From Variovorax sp. EL159 (GTDB lineage Bacteria > Pseudomonadota > Gammaproteobacteria > Burkholderiales > Burkholderiaceae_C): 64,000 nucleotides of DNA. Location: the NCBI RefSeq assembly GCF_900100965.1, contig NZ_FMUJ01000001.1, positions 110,272 through 174,271 on the forward strand. The letters are read 5' to 3'. The notes beneath the pieces are model-generated. The model worked only from the letters and a program-made list of their open reading frames with translations. It did no database searches and was not told the origin of the DNA. Of this stretch, positions 47,027-56,500 are shown one piece after another. A program made the translations under genes and the position numbers. Every line of letters starts with the position of its first letter. Positions within the stretch are counted from its first letter, which is position 1.

Positions 47027-48037
47027 ATGGCAACGGTTCAGGTCGCCCTCTGGGTGGTGATAGTGCTGGTCGTGCTCGCGATCCTGTTCGACTTCATGAA
47101 CGGGTTCCACGACGCCGCCAATTCGATCGCGACGGTGGTGTCCACCGGCGTTCTCAAGCCCGGGCAGGCCGTGGTGTTCGCGGCATTCTTCAACCTGATC
47201 GCGATCTTCATCTTCCATCTGAGCGTGGCCGCCACGGTGGGCAAGGGCATCGCTCAGCCCGGTGTGGTCGATGTGCACGTGGTGTTCGGCGCGCTCATCG
47301 GCGCGATCAGCTGGAACCTCGTGACCTGGTACTACGGCATTCCGAGCAGCTCTTCGCATGCGCTGATCGGCGGCATCGTGGGGGCGGTCATCGCCAAGAC
47401 TGGCACCGGCGGCCTGGTGGCCTCGGGCATCTGGAAGACGGTGGCCTTCATCTTCGTGTCGCCGCTGCTGGGCTTCCTGCTGGGCTCGATGATGATGGTC
47501 CTGGTGGCCTGGGGCTTCCGCCGTGCCACGCCTTCGCGCGTCGACCGGTGGTTCCGGCGGCTGCAGCTGGTTTCGGCCGGCGCCTACAGCCTGGGCCACG
47601 GCGGCAACGACGCACAGAAGACCATCGGCATCATCTGGATGCTGCTGATCGCCACGGGCTATGCGTCTGCGAGCGATGCGACGCCGCCGAACTGGGTGAT
47701 CGTGAGCTGCTACACCGCGATTGCACTGGGCACCATGTTCGGTGGCTGGCGCATCGTGAAGACGATGGGGCAGAAGATCACCAAGCTGAAGCCCGTGGGC
47801 GGCTTCTGCGCGGAAACGGGCGGCGCGCTGACGCTGTTCCTGGCGACGGCGCTGGGCATTCCGGTGTCGACCACGCACACCATCACGGGCGCCATCGTCG
47901 GCGTGGGTTCCGTGCAGCGCGCCAGCGCAGTGCGTTGGGGCGTGGCGGGCAACATCGTCTGGGCGTGGATCTTCACGATTCCCGCCTCGGCCTTCGTGGC
48001 CGCGATTGCTTACTGGATCAGCATGCAGCTGTTCTGA
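47027..48037 (+). CDS. pit: PiT-family inorganic phosphate transporter
   Basis: A 336-residue membrane protein with about ten helices. It carries the two inverted PiT signatures: DFMNGFHDAANSIATVV near residue 22 and LGHGGNDAQKTIGIIW near 188. It is a low-affinity phosphate (probably metal-phosphate/proton) symporter of the inner membrane and is coupled to the DUF47 gene. Confidence 0.95.
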   Translation: MATVQVALWVVIVLVVLAILFDFMNGFHDAANSIATVVSTGVLKPGQAVVFAAFFNLIAIFIFHLSVAATVGKGIAQPGVVDVHVVFGALIGAISWNLVTWYYGIPSSSSHALIGGIVGAVIAKTGTGGLVASGIWKTVAFIFVSPLLGFLLGSMMMVLVAWGFRRATPSRVDRWFRRLQLVSAGAYSLGHGGNDAQKTIGIIWMLLIATGYASASDATPPNWVIVSCYTAIALGTMFGGWRIVKTMGQKITKLKPVGGFCAETGGALTLFLATALGIPVSTTHTITGAIVGVGSVQRASAVRWGVAGNIVWAWIFTIPASAFVAAIAYWISMQLF

Positions 48038-48066
48038 GCCGGCCCTTGCGGCAGCGACGGTGTCGC

Positions 48067-48255
48067 GTGCGTGGTGTGGAGCGCTATTCGTTCTTCCATG
48101 AGGCCGTGCACCTCGCCGGCCATGCGCTGGGAGACCAGGACGACGTGGCGAGCGTGGCGCTGATGTCCTGCGTGCCCTTTCGCAAGATCGACGAGATCAG
48201 GCTCGACTGGCTGGTCGAGATGGACGACATCGCCGAGGACGTCTACCCCTTCTGA
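48067..48255 (+). pseudogene. Short coding remnant after pit
   Basis: An open frame of 62 codons beginning at a GTG has strong GC-ending codon bias like a real gene and a normal amino-acid mix (VERYSFFHEAVHLAGHALG, then FRKIDEIRLDWLVEMDD). It lacks a ribosome site and overlaps the end of the convergent methyltransferase gene by 13 bases. It shares the string IRL-x-WLVEM with that methyltransferase (DDIRLKWLVEM), which may mean it is the broken end of a related gene. I do not recognise a family. Confidence 0.4.
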
Positions 48256-49877
48256 ACCGCCGTCCGACGCGCCAGGATCGACAGCGCAGGCCCCGCCGCG
48301 TGGCCGGGTTCCTCGTGCTGGATGTCGATGCGATCGAAGCCCAGCATGCCGAGCACGAGAAGCAGGTCTGCACGCTCCATCCACAGCGGTTCGGCGGCGG
48401 CGCTACCGCAGAAGTGGACGTCCGTGACAGGGCCGTAGGGGCGCCTGTGCAGCCGCACCGTCTCGTCGCGCCAGTGTTTCTCGAGCGTGCCGGTGATCGC
48501 GGCGCGGCGCGGGTCGTCTGCCGGCATGGCCTCGGCGTCGACGACGTGTGTCCACAGGAACAGCGTGTCGGTTCGGGCGGCCAGCAGTTCGAGCAGCCGC
48601 AACGGATCGGCCATGTGATACAGCACGCCGCTTGCCACGATCAGCGGCCACCGGCGCGCGTCGGACTCGAGAAAGGCGCAGAAATCGCCGAGCAGGAAGC
48701 GCGCGTCGCGCAGCCCCATGACTTCCTTGGCGACCAGGCAGCGCAGGTAGGCCTCCTTGTTGGCCTCGATCGCCAGCACCGATCGGGCGCCCGCGTCGAG
48801 CAGGAACCTGGTATGGCCTGCCTCGAGCGGCCCGAGCTCGAGCACGTCGAGGCCCTCCACGCCGGCCGTCATCTCCACCAGCCATTTCAGGCGGATGTCG
48901 TCGTGCAAGACCGCGCTGCCGGCCTGCAGCCTCGAATCGGCTGGAAAAGCCGAAACCCATCTTCCCTTGAACAGGTCGACGGCATGCTGCGGGTGAGGCA
49001 TCTCCTCAACATAGCCGAGCCCCACGTCGAGGGGCGTGGAAGCTGCGACGGCGGGCACTGCCGCATGCACGCCGCCGCGCGCTGCTTCGAGGAGGGCTTC
49101 GCGCGCAAGCGCACTCCGCTCGGGGACCGGCCCGGTGCCGCTGCGCGACAGCGCGATCATGAATTCGCAGCCCACGCTCTCGTGGAAGAAGGCCTCGCCC
49201 ATCGAGATCAAGCCCATGGTGCGCAGGTCGGCAAGGATCAATCGCATGCTCGCGGGCGTGAACACCCAGGCGTGGCAGTCGATGTAGTCGGCGTCCTTTT
49301 TCACGGCGTTCGCGTAGCCATCGAGCGGTGTGCTGGCGAAGGCGATGTGGCCGCCGCCGTCGTCGCCCCAGACCTGCACGCCGTCGCGCGCTGCATTGGA
49401 TGCGTAGTGGTCGTACAGCGCCCCGGCGTCGTGGCGGCGCTGTTCGCTCAGGTAGGCGCGCAGCAGCTGCCCGGTCGTGCTGACCGGGCGCAGGTAGTCG
49501 AAGGTGAACCGTCGATCGGGAATCAGCAGGACCAGCCTGCCTGTCTCGCCAAGCGCGCGTTCGCAGCGCTGCAGGAAGTGGATCGGGTCGGGCAAGTGCT
49601 CGAACACGTGGCTGGCGAGGATGAAGTCGAAGGAATCGCCTTCCTCGAGCAGCTGCGTGAACTCCCCTCCGTCGTCGATGGCGTCGACAGCTTCGATCTT
49701 GCGGGTGTCGACGCCGATGGCTTCGTACTTGGCGCGCAGCTGGTCCTGGTCGGCGTGATCGATCACGAACACGTCGTAGCCCTCCGATTTGGGAAGGATC
49801 GGCGAATAGGAGGCGCCGATCTCGATGCCCTTGTCCGTCTTGGACGTGGTCTGACGGATGTGGCTGCGGAAATCCAT
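48243..49877 (-). CDS. Two-domain SAM-dependent methyltransferase
   Basis: A 544-residue cytoplasmic protein with two class I methyltransferase domains. The N-terminal one (about 20-260) has GIEIGASYSPILPKSEGYDV, FDFILASHVFEHLPDP and GRLVLLIPDRR. The C-terminal one (about 330-530) has LDVLELGPLEAGHTRFLLDA, VLAIEANKEAYLRCLVA and LIVASGVLYHMADPLRLLEL. Similar proteins lie in surface polysaccharide clusters. It is divergent from an RgpF-like gene at 49992, so a role in modifying a surface glycan is likely but inferred. ATG at 49877 fits the first domain. Confidence 0.82.
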   Translation of the reverse strand: MDFRSHIRQTTSKTDKGIEIGASYSPILPKSEGYDVFVIDHADQDQLRAKYEAIGVDTRKIEAVDAIDDGGEFTQLLEEGDSFDFILASHVFEHLPDPIHFLQRCERALGETGRLVLLIPDRRFTFDYLRPVSTTGQLLRAYLSEQRRHDAGALYDHYASNAARDGVQVWGDDGGGHIAFASTPLDGYANAVKKDADYIDCHAWVFTPASMRLILADLRTMGLISMGEAFFHESVGCEFMIALSRSGTGPVPERSALAREALLEAARGGVHAAVPAVAASTPLDVGLGYVEEMPHPQHAVDLFKGRWVSAFPADSRLQAGSAVLHDDIRLKWLVEMTAGVEGLDVLELGPLEAGHTRFLLDAGARSVLAIEANKEAYLRCLVAKEVMGLRDARFLLGDFCAFLESDARRWPLIVASGVLYHMADPLRLLELLAARTDTLFLWTHVVDAEAMPADDPRRAAITGTLEKHWRDETVRLHRRPYGPVTDVHFCGSAAAEPLWMERADLLLVLGMLGFDRIDIQHEEPGHAAGPALSILARRTAVQKG

Positions 49878-49991
49878 GGGGTGGCGGGTCTGGAAGAGGG
49901 CGCCGGATGGGAGGCAGCGGCCGGCGCGCTGGCGACAGGGCGATAAAATGTGAAACAAATGTTAACCGACGATGACCGAAGGGGGAGCTCT

Positions 49992-51317
49992 GTGAGAGGA
50001 CTGCTCAGGATGCTCCGCGCGATGGCGACCCGCCTCGTCTATCACCTCTACTGCGTGACAGCCAAGATCCGGCAATGGCCCCTGGTCCTCCGCGAGCGTC
50101 GGCCGGTCTTTATTTCGGACGAATCGCACCGTCCGGCGCAGGGCGATGCCTATGCCATCGTCGTCAAGTACGCCAAGTTCGGCCTGACGCCTGATTTCCT
50201 CGATCTGTTGCAGTCACTGGAGGCTGGCGCGGTCAATGCCATCGTGGTTTGCAACGGCCGGCTCGACGCGGACTCGCGCGCGTTGTTGCTGCGCAGCGCG
50301 CACCGGGTGCTGGTCCGCAGGAATGTGGGGCGGGACATGGGGGCGTACAGGGCGGCCACCTTGTACCTCGGCAAGCAGGGGCTGAAGCCGGGGCGGATGC
50401 TCTACCTGAACGACAGCCTCTTCTTCCTCAAGGGCAAGGAACTTGACGACATGGTCAGCGCGCTGTGCCAGAGGCGTTTCGACGTGACCGGCACCTTCGA
50501 GAACCATGAGAAGTCCCACCATGTCGGCTCTTATGCGCTGGCGGTGTCGGGCGCGGTCTTCTCGGACCCCGATGTCGTGCGGTTCTGGCAGCGGTATCGG
50601 CCCTACGACCTGCGTCCCCATGCGATCCTGCGCGGCGAGGTGGGCTGGTCCGCCTGCATCAAGCAGCGCGGCTACAGCATCGATGTCATATACGGCGCCG
50701 AGAAGCTCGTGCACCAGCTGAATGCACTCGATCTCCGGGGGCTGATTGCCGTGACCCAGGTCATGCGGCCGGCGTTCCGGCTGCAACCGCTGGACGGGTT
50801 GATGGCGCAGTCGATGGCTGCGCTGCGGTTGGTCGAGCCTTTGTCGGTTTCCAGTCAGGCCAGGGCGGCCGTGGTTGCTGCATCGGCCGAGCCTGCCGCG
50901 CCCGTCGTCACGGCCTCGGGCACGCCGACGCTGGCGAGCTATCGGGCGAGGCGGGCGCAACTGGCCCAGCAGGCGCAGACGCCTCCTCCTTCTCCTCCAG
51001 CTCCCGCCGACGACCAGGCGTTCAAGGTGGCGGAGGCGCTGGCGCGTCGCGCGCTGGTCGACCGGATCATGATGGAGGTGACGCAGGGCAGCCAGATCCA
51101 CCTCGGATTCGGGCTCTTCCGCACGCTGATGCGCTGCCCGATCGTCAAGAAGGACCTGATCGCGCGCGACATCTACTTCGAGCACGATTGCGAAATGATC
51201 CTGCAGGACGTCGAAAGCGAGATGCGCTCGAAGATCGTGCGCGAGATGGTGAACCGGGGGCGGCCGCTGTTCGTGCAGGGGCGCCGGCGGTTCCTGCTCG
51301 ACCACGGCCTTGTGTAG
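49992..51317 (+). CDS. Rhamnan-synthesis (RgpF)-like protein
   Basis: A 441-residue protein. Residues about 40-240 resemble the RgpF family of O-antigen and rhamnan synthesis: DAYAIVVKYAKFGLTPDF, VLVRRNVGRDMGAYRAATLY, MLYLNDSLFFLKGKEL and FENHEKSHHVGSYALAVSG. A Pro/Ala-rich linker (about 290-345) leads to a separate helical C-terminal domain (EALARRALVDRIMMEVTQGS onward). The GTG at 49992 is chosen because GGGGGAG stands 4 bases before it; an in-frame GTG at 49950 is alternative. It pairs head to head with the double methyltransferase gene. Confidence 0.78.
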   Translation: MRGLLRMLRAMATRLVYHLYCVTAKIRQWPLVLRERRPVFISDESHRPAQGDAYAIVVKYAKFGLTPDFLDLLQSLEAGAVNAIVVCNGRLDADSRALLLRSAHRVLVRRNVGRDMGAYRAATLYLGKQGLKPGRMLYLNDSLFFLKGKELDDMVSALCQRRFDVTGTFENHEKSHHVGSYALAVSGAVFSDPDVVRFWQRYRPYDLRPHAILRGEVGWSACIKQRGYSIDVIYGAEKLVHQLNALDLRGLIAVTQVMRPAFRLQPLDGLMAQSMAALRLVEPLSVSSQARAAVVAASAEPAAPVVTASGTPTLASYRARRAQLAQQAQTPPPSPPAPADDQAFKVAEALARRALVDRIMMEVTQGSQIHLGFGLFRTLMRCPIVKKDLIARDIYFEHDCEMILQDVESEMRSKIVREMVNRGRPLFVQGRRRFLLDHGLV

Positions 51318-51329
51318 GCCGGCCTCGGA

Positions 51330-51776
51330 CTACTGGGAAATTTTCCGACCCTCTTCGATCTGGTGCTCGAAGTAGCGCTGGAAGCTGAACACGATGCTGG
51401 CCATCAGGATCGTGCTGCCGAAGAACAGTGCAAGCACCACGGCGCCGATCGTGAACCAGTTCGTGCGGCCGGGTTCGGCGTCGGTCGATGCGCTGGGGTT
51501 GAAGCGGGCATTCCATTTCTCGGGCGTCATGAGGCCATAGATGATGGCCATCAGCGCGCAGCCCGCGATGGTGAAACCCAGCATGGGGATCAGCGCCCAG
51601 CTCAGGCCGTCGTCCACGCCGTACATGTGCACGCGCTCGATGCCGTAGATGCCCAGCGCCGTGGGAATGGGCAGCAGCCAGCCGAGCCAGTCGCCCATGC
51701 CGCGCAGGTAGAAGCGGTGCAGCCCCAGCGGGCCGCCGAGGAAAGAGAGCCACGCGGCGGTAGTTTTGCTTTTCAT
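51330..51776 (-). CDS. TM2-domain membrane protein
   Basis: A 148-residue inner-membrane protein. The N-terminus KSKTTAAWLSFLGGPLGLHRFYLRG is the TM2 domain signature, followed by about three further hydrophobic segments. Function of bacterial TM2 proteins is not known. ATG at 51776 overlaps the GNAT stop by 4 bases, so the two genes are coupled. Confidence 0.85.
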   Translation of the reverse strand: MKSKTTAAWLSFLGGPLGLHRFYLRGMGDWLGWLLPIPTALGIYGIERVHMYGVDDGLSWALIPMLGFTIAGCALMAIIYGLMTPEKWNARFNPSASTDAEPGRTNWFTIGAVVLALFFGSTILMASIVFSFQRYFEHQIEEGRKISQ

Positions 51777-52297
51777 TCGGGTTTTGTCGTGCTGCCTTCG
51801 CCGAGCACCTTTTCCATCAGGACCACATCGCGCCATTCGCCGAACTTCCAGCCGCAGTCCTTGAGCACGCCCACATGGGTGAAGCCCTGGCTGCGGTGAA
51901 CGCCGACGGAGCCGGCGTTGGCGGAATCGCCGATCACCGCGATCAGCTTGCGAACGCCGACGGCTTCGGCCGCCTGCGAGAGCGATGCCAGCAGCTTGGC
52001 ACCCAGACCCTTGCCGCGTGCTGACTCCGACATGTAGATCGAGTCTTCGGCCGAAAAACGATAGGCCGGGCGCGGCTTGAACCAGTTGCAGTAGGCAAAC
52101 CCCAGCACTTCGCCATTTTCTTCCGCGACCAGGTAGGGCAGGTTCTTGCCGAGCACGTCGGCACGGCGCGCGGCCATGTCGGCGGCGGAGGGCGGCTCGG
52201 TCTCGAAGGTGCCCGTGCCGTGCAGCACATGGTGGGCGTAAATGGCCGTGATGGCCGCGACGTCGTCGTCACGGCTGGGGCGGATGGTGAGGGTCAT
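51773..52297 (-). CDS. GNAT N-acetyltransferase of the phosphinothricin-acetyltransferase type
   Basis: A 174-residue GNAT enzyme: IRPSRDDDVAAITAIYAHHV, GTGTFETEPPS, YRFSAEDSIYMSESARGKGL with the acetyl-CoA loop (RGKGLGAKL), and GFTHVGVLKDCGWKFGEW. This layout matches PAT/MddA-like enzymes acting on phosphinothricin or methionine sulfone. The native substrate is unknown. Confidence 0.9.
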   Translation of the reverse strand: MTLTIRPSRDDDVAAITAIYAHHVLHGTGTFETEPPSAADMAARRADVLGKNLPYLVAEENGEVLGFAYCNWFKPRPAYRFSAEDSIYMSESARGKGLGAKLLASLSQAAEAVGVRKLIAVIGDSANAGSVGVHRSQGFTHVGVLKDCGWKFGEWRDVVLMEKVLGEGSTTKPE

Positions 52298-52352
52298 GCG
52301 GTGGAAAAGAGACGGCGCGGAGCCGAAAATTCGGAGAAAACGCGGAGCGGGC

Positions 52353-52358
52353 TATAAT
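52353..52358 (+). promoter_or_regulatory. -10 box of the rpsP operon
   Basis: A perfect TATAAT lies 121 bases upstream of the rpsP start and is followed by CGCAGGCTT. The helicase leader at 61946 and the rplS region at 54071 have similar ATAATC-type boxes. No strong -35 hexamer is obvious. Confidence 0.65.
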
Positions 52359-52478
52359 CGCAGGCTTTTCAGCGTGTCGCTGGCCGGGTGGCCATGTCGC
52401 GTGTCTCGACGCTGGAAGAACATTGTGAGCGGGCCTCTTTCTCATCCAACTGGCTCGCTGACCACCCAAGGATAAATC

Positions 52479-52742
52479 ATGGTCGTCATTCGACTCTCCC
52501 GCGGCGGCTCCAAAGGCCGTCCGTTCTTCAACATCGTCGTGTCGGACAAGCGCGTTCGCCGCGATGGCCGTTTCATCGAGCGCCTGGGCTTCTACAACCC
52601 GACCGCCAAGGAAAACGAAGAAAGCATCCGCATTGCCCAGGACCGCCTGACCTACTGGAAGAGCGTTGGCGCCCAAGCCTCGCCCACGGTCCTGCGCCTG
52701 ATCAAGCAAGCTGCAGCCGCAGCACCCAAGGCGGCAGCCTAA
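52479..52742 (+). CDS. rpsP: 30S ribosomal protein S16
   Basis: An 87-residue basic protein with the S16 pattern [35 protein letters not shown] and [17 protein letters not shown]. First gene of the conserved rpsP-rimM-trmD-rplS operon. A long 121-base leader separates the -10 box from the ATG, with AAGGAT before it. Confidence 0.98.
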   Translation: MVVIRLSRGGSKGRPFFNIVVSDKRVRRDGRFIERLGFYNPTAKENEESIRIAQDRLTYWKSVGAQASPTVLRLIKQAAAAAPKAAA

Positions 52743-52757
52743 GCCGCCGGCACGGTG

Positions 52758-53312
52758 ATGTTGCCTGCACTCGAAGCCGCCGAATTGCCGGCGGATGCGA
52801 TCGAGGTGGGCCGCATTGCCGATGCATGGGGTATCAAGGGCTGGTTCAAGGTCCTGCCCCACAGCGCCCAGCCCGAGGCGCTTTTTTCTTCCAAGCGCTG
52901 GTTTCTGCAGGCTCCCGGAGCCTCTGCAAACACCGCTTTCCGGCTCGCGATCCGCGAAGCTAAAGAACATTCCGACTGCATCGTCGCCTCGTCCGAGGAC
53001 GTGCCCGACCGCAACGCGGCCGAGGCCCTGCGCGGCGCGCGCATCTTCGTGCCGCGCTCGAGTTTCCCGACGGCAAGCGACGATGAGTACTACTGGGTCG
53101 ACCTGATCGGCCTGTCGGTCGTCAACCGCGAAGGCGTGACGCTCGGTACGGTGCGTGAACTGCTCGCCACCGGCCCCCAGACCACGCTGGTGCTGACGGC
53201 CGAAGAAGACGGCAAGGCCATTGAGCGCATGGTGCCTTTCGTCTCGGTCTTCGTCGACAAGGTCGACCTGCCCGGCCGGCTCATCACGGTCGACTGGCAA
53301 CCCGATTTCTGA
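52758..53312 (+). CDS. rimM: 16S rRNA processing protein RimM
   Basis: A 184-residue protein with N-terminal RimM domain ([18 protein letters not shown]) and C-terminal PRC-barrel ([39 protein letters not shown]). It aids late 30S maturation through S19. GTG at 52755 directly precedes the ATG and either could be used. It follows rpsP by 15 bases. Confidence 0.96.
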   Translation: MLPALEAAELPADAIEVGRIADAWGIKGWFKVLPHSAQPEALFSSKRWFLQAPGASANTAFRLAIREAKEHSDCIVASSEDVPDRNAAEALRGARIFVPRSSFPTASDDEYYWVDLIGLSVVNREGVTLGTVRELLATGPQTTLVLTAEEDGKAIERMVPFVSVFVDKVDLPGRLITVDWQPDF

Positions 53313-53328
53313 TCGAGGGCTCGCGCGC

Positions 53329-54075
53329 ATGCGCTTCGACGTCCTCACGCTCTTTCCCGAACTGTTCGCGCCTTTCATGGCCAGCGGCGTGACGCGCCGT
53401 GCCTACGAATCGAAGCAGGTCGAGGTCGTGTTCTGGAATCCGCGCGATTTCGCGCAAGGCAACTACAAGCGGGTGGACGATCGTCCCTTTGGCGGCGGCC
53501 CTGGCATGGTGATGATGGCCGAGCCGCTCGCCGCCAGCCTCGATGCGGCGCTGGCCGCACGCGGGGCGGAGGCGCCGGTCGTGCTGTTCTCGCCCATCGG
53601 CGAGGCGCTGCGGCACGAAGCGGTCGAACGCTGGTCGGCCAGCGAGGGCGCGGTGCTGGTCTGCGGCCGCTACGAGGGCATCGACCAGCGCTTCATCGAC
53701 GCGCGCGTCACCCATCAGATCAGCCTCGGCGACTTCGTTCTTTCAGGCGGCGAGATCGCGGCCATGGCATTGCTCGATGCCGTCGCGCGCTTGCAGCCCG
53801 GCGTGCTGGGCGACGAGGCCAGCCATGTGCAGGACAGCTTCAACCCCGCCCTCGACGGCCTGCTCGATTGCCCGCACTACACGCGGCCCGAGCAATGGAA
53901 CGGGCAGGGCGTTCCGGCGCCGCTTCTCTCGGGGCATCACGCGCAGATCGAACGTTGGCGGCGTGACCAGCGCCTGGCCATGACGGCCGCGCGGCGCCCC
54001 GATCTGATCGATGCGGCCCGCGCTGCCGGCCGCCTGGGCAAGGCCGATGAGGCGGCGCTCAAAAAAAAGCTATAA
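53329..54075 (+). CDS. trmD: tRNA (guanine37-N1)-methyltransferase TrmD
   Basis: A 248-residue SPOUT enzyme making m1G37 in t[42 protein letters not shown], and [16 protein letters not shown] of the trefoil knot are all present. Its end (AALKKKL) is encoded by an A-run, and the stop codon TAA is part of a TATAAT that may serve rplS. Confidence 0.97.
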   Translation: MRFDVLTLFPELFAPFMASGVTRRAYESKQVEVVFWNPRDFAQGNYKRVDDRPFGGGPGMVMMAEPLAASLDAALAARGAEAPVVLFSPIGEALRHEAVERWSASEGAVLVCGRYEGIDQRFIDARVTHQISLGDFVLSGGEIAAMALLDAVARLQPGVLGDEASHVQDSFNPALDGLLDCPHYTRPEQWNGQGVPAPLLSGHHAQIERWRRDQRLAMTAARRPDLIDAARAAGRLGKADEAALKKKL

Positions 54076-54076
54076 T
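54071..54076 (+). promoter_or_regulatory. TATAAT overlapping the trmD stop codon
   Basis: TATAAT occupies the last sense bases and stop codon of trmD, 111 bases upstream of rplS. A promoter here would let L19 be made independently of trmD. The -35 region is poor. Confidence 0.45.
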
Positions 54077-54186
54077 CCCGGGCTCCCCGATCCTCTGCCC
54101 GGCCGCGCCAGGCCTTTTCACCGGTCATCTGATGGAAGCCAATGGCGCCTTTTGTGTAGCCCGACACGATCGAATATCAGGAAATC

Positions 54187-54564
54187 ATGAACCTCATTGA
54201 AACCCTCGAGCAGGAAGAAATCGCCCGTCTCGGCAAGACCATCCCCGATTTCATGCCTGGTGACACGGTCATCGTCAGCGTGAACGTCGTCGAAGGCACC
54301 CGCAAGCGCGTGCAGGCCTACGAAGGCGTCGTGATCGCCAAGCGCAACCGTGGCCTCAACAGCGGCTTCACCGTGCGCAAGATCTCCAGCGGCGAAGGCG
54401 TGGAGCGTACGTTCCAGACCTACAGCCCGCTGATCGCCGGTATCGAAGTCAAGCGTCGCGGCGATGTGCGCCGCGCCAAGTTGTACTACCTGCGCGATCG
54501 CAGCGGCCGTTCGGCACGCATCAAGGAAAAGCTGCCGAGCAAGTCGACGGCTGCTGCCAAGTAA
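54187..54564 (+). CDS. rplS: 50S ribosomal protein L19
   Basis: A 125-residue protein with [40 protein letters not shown] and [20 protein letters not shown]. It lies at the 30S-50S interface. It closes the operon and is followed by a strong terminator. Confidence 0.98.
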   Translation: MNLIETLEQEEIARLGKTIPDFMPGDTVIVSVNVVEGTRKRVQAYEGVVIAKRNRGLNSGFTVRKISSGEGVERTFQTYSPLIAGIEVKRRGDVRRAKLYYLRDRSGRSARIKEKLPSKSTAAAK

Positions 54565-54579
54565 GCTGCTTCCTGTCGT

Positions 54580-54610
54580 GCAAAAAGCCGCCGCTCTGGC
54601 GGCTTTTTGC
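54580..54610 (+). terminator. Terminator of the rpsP-rplS operon
   Basis: GCAAAAAGCCGCC and GGCGGCTTTTTGC form a 13-bp perfect stem around GCTCT, with the T-run inside the 3' arm. Confidence 0.9.
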
Positions 54611-54709
54611 GTTGGTGCTCCGCACAAAAAGACAGCGTCACCTTTTTACGCTCTACTTCACCTACCCCGCTACCGGCCAACGCATCTCTTGACCACCACT
54701 TCCGTTCCC

Positions 54710-55429
54710 ATGCAACCCGTGCCCCTCGAACCCGTCAATGCCGTGGTCCCGCCCACGCTGCTGCAGTTCGATCCGCGCGAGGCGCCCTTCGTGGATGGCA
54801 GCGATGGTTTGCCGGCGGTGTCGCCCGCGCAGTTGACGGCGCAGGCGTTGCGGGCGCGTTTCAGCGCCCCTCCCGCGTGGACGCCCGAGTTGCGCCGCGA
54901 ACCGCGGATGGTCGACCGCGCACCCGCGCAGGCCGCCGTGCTGGTGCCGATCGTGCAGCGCCCGCAAGGCGCGACCGTGCTGCTGACCGAGCGCACCACG
55001 CACCTGTCGAACCATTCGGGGCAGGTTGCGTTCCCTGGGGGGCGTGTCGATCCCGAAGACGCCAACATCGCAGCCGCCGCATTGCGCGAGGCCTGGGAAG
55101 AGGTGGGGCTCTCAGCCCAGTTCATCGAAGTGCTGGGGAGCCTTCCCACCTACACGACGGTGACTTCGTTCATCGTGACGCCGGTGGTCGCACTGGTGCA
55201 GCCCGACTTCGAACTCACCATCAACCCTTACGAAGTGGCGCAAGCCTTCGAGGTGCCGCTGGCCTGGTTGATGGACCCCGCCAACCACCGCCGGCATACC
55301 GTGAGCGCCGTCGATGGCCGCAAGCGCGAGTGGTATTCGATGCCTTACCAGGACGGACCTGACGAGCGTTTCGTCTGGGGCGCGACGGCCGGCATGCTGC
55401 GCAATCTCTATCGCTTCCTGGCCGCCTGA
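54710..55429 (+). CDS. Nudix hydrolase (CoA pyrophosphatase-like)
   Basis: A 239-residue protein with the Nudix box GGRVDPEDANIAAAALREAW-EEVG and an upstream VLLTERTTHLSNHSGQVAFP block of the NudL/CoA pyrophosphatase type. It would remove the ADP part of CoA derivatives. About 65 residues before the core are Pro-rich. ATG at 54710 is the first good in-frame start after the rplS terminator. Confidence 0.87.
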   Translation: MQPVPLEPVNAVVPPTLLQFDPREAPFVDGSDGLPAVSPAQLTAQALRARFSAPPAWTPELRREPRMVDRAPAQAAVLVPIVQRPQGATVLLTERTTHLSNHSGQVAFPGGRVDPEDANIAAAALREAWEEVGLSAQFIEVLGSLPTYTTVTSFIVTPVVALVQPDFELTINPYEVAQAFEVPLAWLMDPANHRRHTVSAVDGRKREWYSMPYQDGPDERFVWGATAGMLRNLYRFLAA

Positions 55430-55481
55430 GTCCGGCTTGAATTTGGCCTGAATCTTCAGGCGCTCTCGCTATCATCGACGG

Positions 55482-56483
55482 ATGAGCTTTTTTGCCATCC
55501 TGTGCGCGCTGCTGATCGAGCAGGTGCGGCCACTGGGCCCGCGCAACCCCGTGTACGGCAGCGTTCTGGCGTGGACACGCTGGACCAGCCGCAATTTCGA
55601 CGCGGGCAAGCCGCATCACGGATGGATCGCCTGGGGGCTCGCCGTGTTTTTGCCCACCCTCCTGGCGCTGGGTGTGCACTGGCTGCTGGTGCTCACATTG
55701 GGGCTGCCGTTCGCGGTGCTCTGGAGCATTGCGGTGCTTTACGTCACGCTGGGCTTCCGGCAATTCAGCCACCACTTCACCGACATCCGCGATGCACTCG
55801 ACGAAGGCGACGAGCCGCTCGCGCGTTCGCTACTGGCGCACTGGCAAGGCGTCGATGCGGCCGACCTGCCGCGCAGTGAAATCGTTCGCCACGTCATCGA
55901 GCATTCGGTGATCGCCGCGCACCGCCATGTGTTCGGGGTGCTGGCCTGGTTTTCGGTGATAGCCGCCATCGGCCTCGGGCCGGCAGGCGCGGTGTTCTAT
56001 CGCATGAGCGAGTTCGTCTCGCGTTACTGGGCGCACAAGAACGGCGCTGCGGTGCAACCTTCGAGCGTTTCCGTCCAGGAGGCTGCAGACCGCGCCTGGC
56101 ATGCTGTCGACTGGCTGCCCGCACGCATTACGGCCCTGGGCTTCGCGGTGGTCGGCAGCTTCGAGGAGGCGATCGATTGCTGGCGCAATGACGCGCGACG
56201 CTTCCCGAACGAGAACGATGGCGTGATCCTGGCCGCCACCTCCGGCGCGGTGAACGTGCGACTGGGCGGCGGCTCGCTCAGCCCCATCCCTACGCTCGAT
56301 CCGTTGTCGCGCGCGCAAGCCGGTGAATCTGTCGCGCAGGGGCGCCCGCCCGACAGCGGCAGTACGCCAGGGCGTGAGCCCGAGCCCGGCCACCTGCGCA
56401 GCGTGGTCGGCCTGGTCTGGCGATCGGTCGTGATGTGGATGGTGCTGCTGGCCTTGCTCACCCTTGCCCGCCTGCTCGGTTGA
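55482..56483 (+). CDS. CobD/CbiB-family membrane protein
   Basis: A 333-residue protein with about four to five membrane helices (start, 48-70, 72-95, 145-165 and the C-terminal end). The segments IALLLIEQ-like start, [20 protein letters not shown] and [20 protein letters not shown] fit the CobD/CbiB superfamily. No other cobalamin gene is adjacent, and members in this order outside cob clusters may be amino-acid sensing or of other function. A hisC gene follows after 17 bases. Confidence 0.82.
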   Translation: MSFFAILCALLIEQVRPLGPRNPVYGSVLAWTRWTSRNFDAGKPHHGWIAWGLAVFLPTLLALGVHWLLVLTLGLPFAVLWSIAVLYVTLGFRQFSHHFTDIRDALDEGDEPLARSLLAHWQGVDAADLPRSEIVRHVIEHSVIAAHRHVFGVLAWFSVIAAIGLGPAGAVFYRMSEFVSRYWAHKNGAAVQPSSVSVQEAADRAWHAVDWLPARITALGFAVVGSFEEAIDCWRNDARRFPNENDGVILAATSGAVNVRLGGGSLSPIPTLDPLSRAQAGESVAQGRPPDSGSTPGREPEPGHLRSVVGLVWRSVVMWMVLLALLTLARLLG

Positions 56484-56500
56484 GCGAGCAAGGGAACGCC

